A stretch of 64,000 nucleotides of DNA from DYMC01 sp035406705 (GCA_964426675.1 CAYRRM010000001.1:62001-126000); one strand, 5' to 3'; numbered from the stretch's first letter, positions 26,308-36,257 are shown. Numbers and translations are program-made. Notes: a model not told the origin generated them from the letters alone.

Positions 26308-28803
26308 ATGAGTGAAGATATTCTGAAAAATGAAGAAAAAATTCCAAATTCTACTGTTGGTTCAGATTATAAGGCTGATAAGATAACAGTTCTTGAAGGG
26401 CTTGAAGCTGTTAGAAAACGCCCAAGTATGTATATTGGAGACGTCTCGGAGAGAGGTCTTCATCATTTAGTTTATGAAGTTGTTGATAATAGCGTTGATG
26501 AAGCCCTCGCAGGATATGCGAAAAATATAGATGTGATTATTCATCCAAATAACATTATTTCTGTAAAAGATGATGGTAGAGGTATTCCGGTTGATATACA
26601 CCCAGAGGAAAATATTCCTGCAGTAGAGCTTGTTTTGACGAAACTTCATGCAGGGGGAAAATTTGACCACGGAGCTTATAAGGTATCTGGAGGTCTACAT
26701 GGAGTAGGAGTTTCGTGTGTAAATGCTTTAAGTGAGTGGCTTGAAGTAGAAGTGATGCGAGATGGTTTTCTGTTTCATATCAGATTTGAAAGAGGAAATA
26801 CTGTTTCCCCTCTTGTAAAGATACGACCAATTGATAAAACGGGAACCATAGTCCGTTTTAAACCTGATGGGCTTATATTTCTCGTAAAAGAATTTTCATG
26901 GGATATTCTCGCTAATCGCTTGAGAGAACTTGCATTTCTCAATAAAGGCTTGCGCATTTCTCTTACAGATGAGAGAGCGGAACAAGTGCGTAGTGAAGTA
27001 TTCTATTACGAAGGAGGGATTTCTGAATTTGTAAAACACTTGAACTCAAATAAACAGATTTTGCATGATGTAATATATATCCACAAAGAAAAAGATGGGG
27101 TTGATGTTGAAATTGCAATGCAGTATAATGATGGTTTTGCCGAAAATATATTTAGTTATACTAACAATATTAATACCATAGAAGGCGGTACCCATCTTTC
27201 AGGTTTTCAAGCTGCACTCACAAGGACTATAAATAATTATGCTAAAAGTGCAAATCTTTTGAAAAATGAAAAACCTGTCTCCGGTAGTGATGTGCGTGAA
27301 GGTCTTGCAGCAATAATAAGTGTAAAAGTTCCTGATCCTCAATTTGAGGGTCAAACAAAAACGAAACTTGGCAATAGCGAAGTTCGTGGAATAGTCGAAT
27401 CGGTTGTAAATGATGAACTTGGTGCTTTCTTGGAGCAAAATCCACAGTCAGCAAAGATGATTGTAGAAAAATCTCTTACAGCAGCGCGTGCGAGAGAAGC
27501 AGCAAGAAAAGCTAGAGAACTTGTTCAAAGAAAAGGAGCCCTCGAAGGATTTTCATTACCAGGAAAACTCTCAGATTGTTCAGAGAGAGACCCTGCAAAA
27601 TCAGAACTATATATTGTTGAAGGGGATTCAGCAGGCGGTTCAGCAAAGCAAGGTAGAGACAGTAACTTTCAGGCCATTTTGCCTATAAGAGGAAAATTGT
27701 TGAATGTAGAAAAATCAAGACTTGACAAAATCCTGCAGAATAAGGAAATTCAGTCCCTAATCGCTGCAATAGGATGTGGCGTGGGACAGGACGATTTTGA
27801 TATTTCAAAAAGTCGTTATCACAGGATAATTATAATGACAGATGCCGATGTAGATGGCTCTCATATCAGAACTCTTATATTGACTTTGTTTTTCCGTCAG
27901 ATGAAACCATTAATAGAGGCTGGATATGTTTACATTGCTAAACCACCTCTTTATAAAGTGCGCAGGAAGAAAAAAGAAAGGTATATAGAAACAGAGGAAC
28001 AATTGGATCAATATTTAGTTGAGCTTGGTTCTGATGATGTAACTGTAAAAACGGAAGGTAAAATTTTTAGCAAAGAAGAACTTATACACCTTCTATCATT
28101 AGGCGGAACGGCATTAAAAATCTCAAATATACTTAAGAGAAATGGTCTTGATCCTATTAAGTATTTTAACTCTGAAAAGGATTCAAAATTTCCTATTTCA
28201 AAGATAATCGTAAATGATGGTGAAATAAAATCATTTTATGCCTATAATGACCAGGAAGAGGCAGATATAATTGCATATGAGGAAAAACGTCTTCTTGATA
28301 AACTTATTGCAATGGAAAAAGCAAAAGGAATGGACGAGTCTTCCATTAATGAAGTAGAGTTAAAGAGGAAAGTTTCAGCCATGATAGAACATATCTCTAT
28401 AAATGAACATTCTGTATGTACCGAACTCTCTGAAGATATGAAAAAACTCGGATACAAATTGTCTGCAATTTATGATGGTAACGGTAGTTCAGTGCGGTTT
28501 GAAATTTATTCGGAAAAAGAAAAAATTTCTGAAGCAAAGTCGGTTATAGAGCTTTTTGAAGCGATAAAAAAAGTTGGAAAACAGGGAACCCATATCACTC
28601 GTTATAAAGGTCTTGGTGAAATGAACGCAGAACAATTATGGGAAACTACAATGGATCCTGCAAATAGAAAGATGATAAAAGTAACTATGCAGGATGCCGT
28701 TGAAGCTGAAAGGATCTTTGCCCTTCTCATGGGAGATGACGTTGAACCAAGAAGAGAATATATAGAAAAATATGCCGAAAGTGTAAAAGACCTTGATATT
28801 TAA
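26308..28803 (+). CDS. gyrB: DNA gyrase subunit B
   Basis: GyrB supplies the ATPase of the type II topoisomerase that introduces negative supercoils. The 831-residue protein has the GHKL ATPase with VYEVVDNSVDEAL, DDGRGIPVD and SGGLHGVGVSCVNALS. The TOPRIM domain has IVEGDSAGGSAKQGRD and DADVDGSHIRTL. The C-terminal segment ends HITRYKGLGEMN...PANRKMIKV. An insertion near residues 560-750 gives the length of the proteobacterial-type GyrB and argues against ParE. No gyrA or dnaA is in the window. It has 151 nt of upstream sequence and a GAGAAAGG ribosome-binding site. Confidence 0.96.
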   Translation: MSEDILKNEEKIPNSTVGSDYKADKITVLEGLEAVRKRPSMYIGDVSERGLHHLVYEVVDNSVDEALAGYAKNIDVIIHPNNIISVKDDGRGIPVDIHPEENIPAVELVLTKLHAGGKFDHGAYKVSGGLHGVGVSCVNALSEWLEVEVMRDGFLFHIRFERGNTVSPLVKIRPIDKTGTIVRFKPDGLIFLVKEFSWDILANRLRELAFLNKGLRISLTDERAEQVRSEVFYYEGGISEFVKHLNSNKQILHDVIYIHKEKDGVDVEIAMQYNDGFAENIFSYTNNINTIEGGTHLSGFQAALTRTINNYAKSANLLKNEKPVSGSDVREGLAAIISVKVPDPQFEGQTKTKLGNSEVRGIVESVVNDELGAFLEQNPQSAKMIVEKSLTAARAREAARKARELVQRKGALEGFSLPGKLSDCSERDPAKSELYIVEGDSAGGSAKQGRDSNFQAILPIRGKLLNVEKSRLDKILQNKEIQSLIAAIGCGVGQDDFDISKSRYHRIIIMTDADVDGSHIRTLILTLFFRQMKPLIEAGYVYIAKPPLYKVRRKKKERYIETEEQLDQYLVELGSDDVTVKTEGKIFSKEELIHLLSLGGTALKISNILKRNGLDPIKYFNSEKDSKFPISKIIVNDGEIKSFYAYNDQEEADIIAYEEKRLLDKLIAMEKAKGMDESSINEVELKRKVSAMIEHISINEHSVCTELSEDMKKLGYKLSAIYDGNGSSVRFEIYSEKEKISEAKSVIELFEAIKKVGKQGTHITRYKGLGEMNAEQLWETTMDPANRKMIKVTMQDAVEAERIFALLMGDDVEPRREYIEKYAESVKDLDI

Positions 28804-28899
28804 AAAAAATAGCAAAAGTCTTGTTATTAGCAGCATCAAAAAAAGGAACTTGTAAAAAAATAAAACCTTATCTAATTTTTTATAAAGGATGGTGATAAA

Positions 28900-29232
28900 A
28901 TGATTATTGTAAATACTGAGGTTATACCAGGCTATAAAATTGTCGAACTTAAAGGCTTTGTTCAAGGTAATACTGTCAGAGCGAAACATGCAGGAAGAGA
29001 TATCGCCGCAAGTCTAAAAAATTTAGTTGGGGGAGAATTAAAAGGCTATACGGAACTTCTTACCGAAGCAAGAAGGGAAGCTATGGAGCGTATGATCGCT
29101 CAAGCTCAGCAACTCGGAGCAAATGCAATTGTTAATGTTCGCTTTTGCACAAGTGCAGTAACTGCCGGCGCAGCTGAATTATACGCATATGGTACCGCTG
29201 TTATGGTAGAGAAAATAGAAGAGTTGACTTAA
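28900..29232 (+). CDS. YbjQ family (UPF0145) protein
   Basis: This 110-residue soluble protein begins IVNTEVIPGYKIVELKGFVQGNTVRAKHAGRDI and continues LKNLVGGELKGYTELLTEARREAMERMIAQAQQLGANAIVNVRF. This is the YbjQ/UPF0145 pattern, a small pentamer-forming heavy-metal-binding-like domain of unknown function. It has a good AAAGGATGGTGA ribosome-binding site. A second, membrane-anchored paralogue starts 4 nt after its stop, so the two proteins probably act together. Confidence 0.88.
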   Translation: MIIVNTEVIPGYKIVELKGFVQGNTVRAKHAGRDIAASLKNLVGGELKGYTELLTEARREAMERMIAQAQQLGANAIVNVRFCTSAVTAGAAELYAYGTAVMVEKIEELT

Positions 29233-29236
29233 ATTT

Positions 29237-29710
29237 ATGGACATTCTAATACAGCTTATATTATTGGTGCCAATAGCTTTTCTTTTAGGCTCTCTCTCAG
29301 AAAGAAGGCATTTGAGAAATCTCGAAGAGAGAGAAAAAAAATGCAAGGGTTTTAAAGTTACTGATACAAAGATATTTCATTCAATTTCTCTAGACTCTCC
29401 GACTCCTAAACTTTTTATAGGAGAAGTAACTGTCGCAAGTGACTATTATAAAAGATTTGCGGGTGGACTTAAAAATCTATTCGGTGGAGAAATTAAATCC
29501 TATTCTATTTTAATGCAAAGGGCACAGAGAGAAGCCGTATTGAGAATTATTGAATCCGCCAGGGGTGAAGGCTATAATGCGATTTGTAACCTCAGAATAG
29601 AGAATGCGGATATTGGAGGAAATGCTGAGTATAAAAAAGCATCTGTTATGGTTTCAATAATAGCTTATGCAACAGCATATAAAACAAATGAGCAAAATCC
29701 TGAAGCATAA
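29237..29710 (+). CDS. Membrane-anchored YbjQ-like protein
   Basis: This 157-residue protein has one N-terminal hydrophobic helix (residues 3-19) and a basic/acidic linker. Its C-terminal domain parallels its neighbour: FAGGLKNLFGGEIKSYSILMQRAQREAVLRIIESARGEGYNAICNLRIE. It is therefore a YbjQ-like domain tethered to the inner membrane. It begins 4 nt after the stop of the soluble paralogue. A local duplication followed by gain of an anchor is inferred. Function is unknown. Confidence 0.78.
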   Translation: MDILIQLILLVPIAFLLGSLSERRHLRNLEEREKKCKGFKVTDTKIFHSISLDSPTPKLFIGEVTVASDYYKRFAGGLKNLFGGEIKSYSILMQRAQREAVLRIIESARGEGYNAICNLRIENADIGGNAEYKKASVMVSIIAYATAYKTNEQNPEA

Positions 29711-29735
29711 TCTCTCTATTGAATTTGAATCGAAT

Positions 29736-29750
29736 TTGCGAAAATCGCAA
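29736..29750. repeat. TTGCGA-N3-TCGCAA palindrome, copy 4
   Basis: The sequence TTGCGAAAATCGCAA has perfect arms and is one of the two intergenic copies. Confidence 0.85.
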
Positions 29751-29954
29751 TTTTCCCTTGAGGCATCTCAAGAAAAAATCTCAAAAAAAACTTTCAAAAA
29801 AGATTCCAGATGGATGTAAATTAATGGAAAATAGTTTATGGGACAAATCTGCTCTTCAGATAGTATTATGGCGATGGACAATTTGTTTTTTGTTATCTCC
29901 AATATCTTGTTCAATTTCTTCCCCAGAATTGATAAAAATTTGGAAAAAGACCTT

Positions 29955-29969
29955 CTGCGAATTTCGCAA
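29955..29969. repeat. TTGCGA-N3-TCGCAA palindrome, copy 5
   Basis: The sequence is CTGCGAATTTCGCAA, intergenic, 219 bp from copy 4. Confidence 0.8.
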
Positions 29970-30098
29970 ACCCGAACTTACTTATCTAATTTATATAGCA
30001 TAGCGACTATTTTTCATATTACATATAATTAATTTGTTTGCCATTTTTTTTGAATATAAGGGTTTTCTTTAAATAAAAATAGGAGCAATAATTATCTA

Positions 30099-31439
30099 AT
30101 GAGCAGATTTATAAATCGTAATTTTGTAGTTATAATTTATTGTCTTTATGCTTTTGTACTGTTTACAATATTATTTCAATTGCGCTGTTATCATTTACTG
30201 CCTATGCCTGAAGAAGGGACGGATCAGAGGAGTATTCTATCCGCCGCTGCTGCATTATCGAGGGGAATTATGTGGAATGATAAATATCTTTACTCTCCGG
30301 CATATACATGTTTCTTGGCATTTTTGGTTTTCTTAAGTCGTGGAGAAATCATTATTATAAGAATTATGCAGGCGTTATTATGTGCTTTGATACCTGTTTT
30401 TATATACAAAAGTTCTAGAAATTTAAGACTTCCCTTTGTATATTCTCAATTATCTGCAATTATTTATTTTTTTTATGCAGCTTCGGCTCTTATAAGTCTT
30501 GATTTTTTGAGAGCTGGTCCACTTTCTCTGCTTTTTATTTTATATTATTATTTTCTTATCCGAGGGTATAGAACTCTCAAAAGGAGTTATTTTATTTTTT
30601 CCGGAATTTTTGCTGGGTTATTAGTCCTTGGTAGAGAAAATTTTATTCCTGTTGTTTGTATTCCTTTGTTATTTTTATTTTTACGAGACGTCAGGAAAAG
30701 GGTTGAGTTTAGGAATATTTTCTATATGATTTTTTTTGCTTTATTTCCTGTTCTTTTTGTATGTATCTTGAACTATTATCGTTTCTCGAAATTTGCCATT
30801 TTACCTGGTAATGCGAAGAATGTGATAAGTTTCTACTATCCTGGTTATGAGGTAAAAATATCTAATGTTGATTTATGGAAAGTTATATTTTCAAAATTTT
30901 TGGGAAATGTTAGAAAATATTTATCTTCTTATGAAATTCCAAACAGTCTTTCTATTTATGCTCACTCAGATTTTTCAGAAATGTTAAAAGTCCTATTTAT
31001 TCCTTTTAACGCTATTGCTGTAACATCTTTTTTTACTCTGCTTTTAGATAAGCAAAAGGCTAGTTTTTTGCTATTTTTGTTCATTTTATCATATTTTTTT
31101 TCAATGGTGATTTTTGAACCTTTTTATCGATTTAGAATTCCGGTTGTTCCTTTATTATGTGTTGGAGCGGGGATAGTGATTTATCGACTATCAAGATGTT
31201 TTTTTTATAAAAAAATTATATATATTTTGGTGATTACGTTATTTATTGTCTTGACCTACGAAAATCCTCAACCCAAGAGAACATATTCGGAGCGTAGGGC
31301 AACAATATTAATCCTTATAAAAGAAGGCAGATTATTTAGGGCAGAAAAGAGAATTTCAGAATTAAAATCCGAAGGATATAATGTATCTGATTTGGAAAGA
31401 ATATATCAGAAATACTTAAACGGAGATGGAGCTGAATAA
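30099..31439 (+). CDS. Polytopic membrane protein, GT-C/glycosyltransferase-39-like
   Basis: This 446-residue protein has about ten hydrophobic segments and a soluble C-terminal tail of about 60 residues (TYSERRATILILIKEGRLFRAEKRISELKSEGYNVSDLERIYQKYL) that looks helical and repeat-like. The loop after helix 1 contains MPEEGTDQRSILSAAAALSRG, with acidic residues positioned as in GT-C transferases, followed by YSPAYTCFLAFLVFLSRG. A lipid-linked sugar transferase is the best guess, less certain than for the 22.7-kb gene. It stands alone, 125 nt before argD. Confidence 0.55.
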   Translation: MSRFINRNFVVIIYCLYAFVLFTILFQLRCYHLLPMPEEGTDQRSILSAAAALSRGIMWNDKYLYSPAYTCFLAFLVFLSRGEIIIIRIMQALLCALIPVFIYKSSRNLRLPFVYSQLSAIIYFFYAASALISLDFLRAGPLSLLFILYYYFLIRGYRTLKRSYFIFSGIFAGLLVLGRENFIPVVCIPLLFLFLRDVRKRVEFRNIFYMIFFALFPVLFVCILNYYRFSKFAILPGNAKNVISFYYPGYEVKISNVDLWKVIFSKFLGNVRKYLSSYEIPNSLSIYAHSDFSEMLKVLFIPFNAIAVTSFFTLLLDKQKASFLLFLFILSYFFSMVIFEPFYRFRIPVVPLLCVGAGIVIYRLSRCFFYKKIIYILVITLFIVLTYENPQPKRTYSERRATILILIKEGRLFRAEKRISELKSEGYNVSDLERIYQKYLNGDGAE

Positions 31440-31564
31440 GCGAATATATTTATGAACAGCAGGCCATCATTGAAATTTTTACAAGCTATTTACATCTATG
31501 ATATTTTCTTGTTTTTTTTGTTTTTAGTATTAAATTAAAAACTTCTTTTATATTTTTTACCACT

Positions 31565-32752
31565 ATGCAAATGAAAGAAAAAAAGAAGGCCGATGAAATA
31601 AAAACCGCGTATGCGGAGTATCTCATGCAAACATATTCACCTGAGCTGATTATTGTAAAAGGGCAGGGTGCATATGTTTGGGATGTTTACGGAAAAAGGT
31701 ATCTTGATTTTGTTTCTGGAATAAGCGTTTGCAATCTTGGGCATTGCCATCCATATGTAACGAAAGCTGTGACTGAGCAGGCATCGCGTCTTGTTCATAT
31801 TTCAAATCTATATATGAACGAATATCAACCGTTCCTTGCTCAAAAATTGATAAATAAAGGATTCAAAGATGGTTTATGTTTCTTTTGTAACAGTGGGGCA
31901 GAAGCTAATGAGGGAGCGATAAAACTTGCGAGGAAGTTTGGATATCCCAGTGGGAGATATAAAATTATCACTATGCTGGATTCTTTTCATGGTAGAACCC
32001 TAACAACCCTTTCAGCTACGGGAAGAAAAAAATACAGAGAAGGTTTTTCTCCAGATATGCCAGGTTTTGTTCATGTTCCATTTAATGATATTGATACGCT
32101 AAGAAATGCTGTTGACTCAGAGACTATTGCTATTATGATGGAACCTATTCAGGGAGAAGGTGGTGTTATACCAGCTGAACCTGATTTTCTTAAAAAGACA
32201 AGAGAGTTATGTGACGAGAAAAATCTTTTATTAATTTTCGATGAAGTTCAATGTGGTATGGGTAGGACTGGCACTTTTTTTGCATACCAGAACTATGGAG
32301 TACAACCTGATATTCTTACTCTGGCAAAGGCTTTGGCAAATGGTTTTCCAATAGGGGCAGTAATTGCTAAAAAAAATGTTGCTTCTGTTTTAGGGCCAGG
32401 GAGTCATGCAAGCACATTTGGAGGAAATCCACTTGCATGTGCTGCCGCTATCTCGGTTCTCGATGTTTTTGAAGAAGATGATATCCTTCAAAACTGCTCG
32501 AAAATTTCTGAGTATTTATTCAAAAAACTGGAAGAAATAAAATCCCCTAAAATAGTTCAGATAAGAGGCAAAGGACTTATGATTGGAATAGTAGTTAATT
32601 GCGAAGTAAAGAAACTCATTTCAGAGGCTGCAAAAAAAGGACTTTTGATACTTCCTGCTGGTGAATCCGTAATACGCCTCCTCCCACCATTAATTATAGA
32701 TAAACAGGATGTTAACACGGCAATTGAAATACTGTCAGAGATTTTAAAATAA
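31565..32752 (+). CDS. argD: Acetylornithine aminotransferase
   Basis: ArgD makes N-acetylornithine from its semialdehyde in arginine synthesis. The 395-residue class III PLP enzyme shows YLDFVSGISVCNLGHCHP, FCNSGAEANEGAIKLARK, SFHGRTLTTLSATG, and the PLP lysine in ILTLAKALANGFPIGAVIA, followed by HASTFGGNPLACAAA. The length is normal. ATG codons at 31565 and 31571 are both possible starts, and neither has a clear ribosome-binding site. argF follows after 30 nt, so they form an arginine pair, and carA/carB in this window would supply carbamoyl phosphate. Confidence 0.93.
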   Translation: MQMKEKKKADEIKTAYAEYLMQTYSPELIIVKGQGAYVWDVYGKRYLDFVSGISVCNLGHCHPYVTKAVTEQASRLVHISNLYMNEYQPFLAQKLINKGFKDGLCFFCNSGAEANEGAIKLARKFGYPSGRYKIITMLDSFHGRTLTTLSATGRKKYREGFSPDMPGFVHVPFNDIDTLRNAVDSETIAIMMEPIQGEGGVIPAEPDFLKKTRELCDEKNLLLIFDEVQCGMGRTGTFFAYQNYGVQPDILTLAKALANGFPIGAVIAKKNVASVLGPGSHASTFGGNPLACAAAISVLDVFEEDDILQNCSKISEYLFKKLEEIKSPKIVQIRGKGLMIGIVVNCEVKKLISEAAKKGLLILPAGESVIRLLPPLIIDKQDVNTAIEILSEILK

Positions 32753-32782
32753 ACTACAGTTTTGCAAGGAGAAGATAGAATT

Positions 32783-33706
32783 ATGCAAAAAGATTTACTT
32801 ACAATTGAAGAATTGAATGAAAGAGATTTATCTGAAATCATTAGACTCGCTTCTGAAATGAAATTAAAGAGAAAATCATGGGATAAAAAACCTCTTGCGG
32901 GAAAAAGTGTTGGGATGATATTTTCAAAATCTTCAACAAGAACAAGAGTCTCATTTGAAGTGGCAATCCACGAATTAGGAGGCAACTCCATTTTTATGGA
33001 TATGTCTGATTTACAGCTAAAAAGGGGAGAGACTTTTGCTGATACTGCCAAAGTAATGAGTCGATATCTTCACGCCGTTGTAATAAGGACATCTAAGCAT
33101 GAATATATTGTGGAGTTTGCGAAAGCCGCAAATATTCCTGTGATAAACGCACTTACAGATTCATTTCATCCATGTCAGGTAGTAGCAGATTTATTTACAA
33201 TTTATGAATATAGTGAAAGACTGGAAGGAGTGAAAGTTGCTTATCTTGGAGATTGCTCAAATAATATCGCAAATTCATTGATACTTGGAGCAAAACTATC
33301 TGGACTTAATCTTGTATTGTCTTCACCAGAAGAGTTTGCACCTGATTTTGATCTAATCAGGAATCCAGATATGGGAAAAGGGAACATTAGGTGGGTAAAA
33401 GATCCTTTTGAAGCAGTAAAAGATGCCGATTATATATATACTGACGTATGGGTAAGTATGGGTTTTGAACGTGAGGCAAAGAAGAGAATAAAATTACTGG
33501 AACCTTTTAGAATTAATAGGGCGATAGTAGAACATGCTTCTCCTGCTGTACGTGTTATGCATTGTTTACCTGCTCATAGAGGAGAAGAAATTACTGATGA
33601 TATAATAGATGACAACAGAATATCTATTGTACTTGATCAGGCAGAAAATAGATTGCATGTTCAGAAAGCTATTTTGTCATTGATGTTTGCCCCAAATGTA
33701 ATTTAA
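32783..33706 (+). CDS. argF: Ornithine carbamoyltransferase
   Basis: ArgF joins ornithine and carbamoyl phosphate to citrulline. The 307-residue protein has the carbamoyl-phosphate site SKSSTRTRVSFEVA, the HPCQVVADL motif, and the ornithine-binding Cys in MHCLPAHRGEEI. The ATG at 32783 is preferred over the in-frame TTG at 32762 because AAGGAG (32766-32771) precedes it and the family begins near KDLLTIEEL. It follows argD. A degenerate TTGCGA-AAG-CCGCAA copy lies at 33117-33131. Confidence 0.95.
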   Translation: MQKDLLTIEELNERDLSEIIRLASEMKLKRKSWDKKPLAGKSVGMIFSKSSTRTRVSFEVAIHELGGNSIFMDMSDLQLKRGETFADTAKVMSRYLHAVVIRTSKHEYIVEFAKAANIPVINALTDSFHPCQVVADLFTIYEYSERLEGVKVAYLGDCSNNIANSLILGAKLSGLNLVLSSPEEFAPDFDLIRNPDMGKGNIRWVKDPFEAVKDADYIYTDVWVSMGFEREAKKRIKLLEPFRINRAIVEHASPAVRVMHCLPAHRGEEITDDIIDDNRISIVLDQAENRLHVQKAILSLMFAPNVI

Positions 33707-33740
33707 TCATTACAAAAAAATATAAGGATATTGGATAACA

Positions 33741-36257
33741 GTGAATACAAAAACAGATGCATTTGTAAGAGAAGGAATTAGCAAAAAGAACATAAAAGAG
33801 ACATTTAATTATCATTTAACAAGCTCTCTTGCTGAGAGACCAGATAGAGCCACTGATCATGATAAGTATATGGCTCTTGCATTGACAATTAGAGAACTCC
33901 TTGTTGATAAGTGGATTGCAACGAGAGTCGAGTATGAAGAAAAAAAACAGAAGTGCGTTTGTTATCTTTCCTTGGAGTACCTCATGGGAAGGGTTCTCGA
34001 TAATGCTCTGATAAATCTCGAAATTCAGGATAAAGTTAGAGAAGCTCTTAAGGAGTTGGGTATTGAACTGACTTCTCTTGAAGAACAGGAACCTGATGCC
34101 GGACTTGGGAATGGAGGGTTAGGCAGGCTTGCAGCTTGTTTCCTTGATTCTATGACAACCCTTCAATTGCCAGCTTTCGGTTATGGTATACGTTACGATT
34201 ATGGAATATTCAAACAAAAAATTCAAGATGGTTATCAGGTCGAAGAGCCAGATCCATGGTTAAAACAAGGAAATCCATGGGAAATTGTAAGGCCTGAAAG
34301 GGCAAAAATAATCAGATTTTATGGACGAACAGAACAGAGTAGGCACAGTTCTTCGAAGTATAAAAGAGAGTGGATTGGAACAGAGGATGTACTTGCTATG
34401 CCTTATGATTATCCTATACCAGGATTCAGAACAAGTCATGTGAATAATTTGAGACTTTGGTCAGCTCAACCTTTACCCAGTACTGAATTCAATCTCTCAA
34501 AATTTAATCAGGGAGATTACATTAATGCTAATTTAAATGCTTCTTTAGTAGAGAATATTACAAAAGTCTTATATCCAAATGATAATAACTATGAAGGTAA
34601 AGAATTACGCCTGAAACAACAATACTTCCTTGTTTCAGCAACTTTACAGGACATTATATTGCGTTGTAAGTTCCTTAAGGCGGACTTGAGAAAACTCGAT
34701 GAGAATGTAATTATACAACTCAATGATACCCATCCAGCACTTGCAATCCCCGAACTCATGCGGATATTAGTTGATGAAGAAAATATTGATTGGGATGAAG
34801 CATGGAGTATTTGCACGAAAACCTTTGCATATACAAATCATACCTTGATGAGTGAAGCGCTTGAAAAATGGCCTGTCTCACTTATGACTAAACTCCTTCC
34901 ACGACACATGGAAATAATATTTGATATAAATCAGAAAATGCTCAGAAAAATCGCAAATAAATATCCGGGAAATATGGGTAAAATTCAAAGAATGTCTTTT
35001 ATCGAAGAAGGAAATGAAAAAAAAATTAGAATGGCTTATATAGCTGTTGCAGGGAGTTCACGAGTAAATGGTGTTGCAAAATTACATACTGAATTGCTTA
35101 AACATGGCCTCTTTAAAGATTTTTACGAATATACTCCACATAAATTCGTTAATGTTACAAACGGCATAACTCCAAGGCGTTGGATTCTTAAAGCAAATCC
35201 ATCATTGTCAAAAATAATTACCGAAAAAATAGGTACTAATTGGATAAATGACCTGTTTCAACTTGAAAAAATACTAAAGTTTGAAAAAGATGAAGAATTT
35301 CTGGATAAAATCAGACAAAGTAAAAATCAAAATAAGAAAAATCTTGCAAAATTAATTTTTGAAAAATATGGCTTAAAACTTGATACCGATGCAATTTTCG
35401 ATATTCAAGTAAAGAGAATTCACGAATATAAAAGGCAAACCCTGAATATTCTTCATGTAATAGACCTCTACTTGAAATTAAAAGATGGTAAAATCGAAAA
35501 TATGCCGCCACATGTATTTTTGTTTGGCGGAAAAGCAGCTCCCGGATACTTTATGGCAAAACTCATAATAAAGTTTATAAATTCTGTCGCAGCAGTCATT
35601 AATAATGATGACGATATCGATGGAATGTTGAAAGTGCTTTTCCTTGAAGACTATGGTGTTTCATTAGCAGAAAAAATTATTCCTGCGGCAGATATTTCTG
35701 AACAAATTTCTCTTGCCGGTACAGAAGCCTCTGGAACAGGAAACATGAAGTTCGCTTTGAATGGAGCTCTCACAATTGGAACAATGGATGGAGCAAATGT
35801 AGAAATATGCGAAGAAGTTGGTAGGGAAAATATATTAATCTTCGGAATGACAGTTGATGAAGTAAAGGCTCTCTTATCAAAAGGTTATAACGCCAGCGAA
35901 TTTATAGAAAAAGATGAATACTTAAAGAGAATTTTGGATTTAATAAAGGATGGTTTTTTCTCCTATGAAAATAAAGATTTATTTAAACCACTACTTGATA
36001 ATTTAAGATACGATCCTTTTATGGTGATGGCAGATTTTGCTTCTTATCGTGAAATACACGAAGAGGCATGGAATCTATATTTAAATAAAAAACTGTGGAC
36101 ACAAAAAACACTCTGCAATATTGCTAAAATGGGAAAATTTTCCAGTGACAGAGCAATAAAGGAATATGCTGAAAAAATTTGGCACGTTGAGCCTATGATA
36201 GTTTCAGAAAAATATGATTGGCGAAAGCACCTTGATAAAAATGGAAATGGGAACTAA
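33741..36257 (+). CDS. glgP: Glycogen/maltodextrin phosphorylase
   Basis: GlgP releases glucose-1-phosphate from alpha-1,4-glucans. The 838-residue protein has the GT35 fold with CYLSLEYLMGRVLDNALINL, DAGLGNGGLGRLAACFLDS, FGYGIRYDYGIFKQ, and the PLP-lysine region EASGTGNMKFALNGALTIGTMDGANVEI. The length matches short bacterial phosphorylases. The start is GTG with AAGGAT upstream. It follows argF by 34 nt, perhaps on the same transcript, though the functions are unrelated. It converges with the HgdB-like gene, and no clear terminator is visible between them. Confidence 0.96.
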   Translation: MNTKTDAFVREGISKKNIKETFNYHLTSSLAERPDRATDHDKYMALALTIRELLVDKWIATRVEYEEKKQKCVCYLSLEYLMGRVLDNALINLEIQDKVREALKELGIELTSLEEQEPDAGLGNGGLGRLAACFLDSMTTLQLPAFGYGIRYDYGIFKQKIQDGYQVEEPDPWLKQGNPWEIVRPERAKIIRFYGRTEQSRHSSSKYKREWIGTEDVLAMPYDYPIPGFRTSHVNNLRLWSAQPLPSTEFNLSKFNQGDYINANLNASLVENITKVLYPNDNNYEGKELRLKQQYFLVSATLQDIILRCKFLKADLRKLDENVIIQLNDTHPALAIPELMRILVDEENIDWDEAWSICTKTFAYTNHTLMSEALEKWPVSLMTKLLPRHMEIIFDINQKMLRKIANKYPGNMGKIQRMSFIEEGNEKKIRMAYIAVAGSSRVNGVAKLHTELLKHGLFKDFYEYTPHKFVNVTNGITPRRWILKANPSLSKIITEKIGTNWINDLFQLEKILKFEKDEEFLDKIRQSKNQNKKNLAKLIFEKYGLKLDTDAIFDIQVKRIHEYKRQTLNILHVIDLYLKLKDGKIENMPPHVFLFGGKAAPGYFMAKLIIKFINSVAAVINNDDDIDGMLKVLFLEDYGVSLAEKIIPAADISEQISLAGTEASGTGNMKFALNGALTIGTMDGANVEICEEVGRENILIFGMTVDEVKALLSKGYNASEFIEKDEYLKRILDLIKDGFFSYENKDLFKPLLDNLRYDPFMVMADFASYREIHEEAWNLYLNKKLWTQKTLCNIAKMGKFSSDRAIKEYAEKIWHVEPMIVSEKYDWRKHLDKNGNGN

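Larger units (their letters stand above)
29711..30098. other. Gene-poor gap holding two TTGCGA palindromes
   Basis: I see no convincing gene in these 388 nt. Two palindrome copies (29736-29750 and 29955-29969) lie 219 bp apart. Between them is a short hairpin, CTTGAG-GCAT-CTCAAG (29757-29772), without a T run. An open frame of 94 codons from a TTG at 29719 crosses both palindromes but has no ribosome-binding site and no recognisable domain. Confidence 0.6.

Noticed and set aside
29757..29772. CTTGAG-GCAT-CTCAAG hairpin as a terminator
   Set aside because: The T run precedes the stem on the plus strand and none follows on either strand.
29719..30003. Open frame of 94 codons from a TTG in the gap after the YbjQ pair
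   Set aside because: It has no ribosome-binding site and no domain, and part of its start is made by the dispersed palindrome (I-C-E-N-R-N).
32762..32782. TTG start for argF
   Set aside because: The ATG at 32783 has AAGGAG upstream and matches the usual family start.
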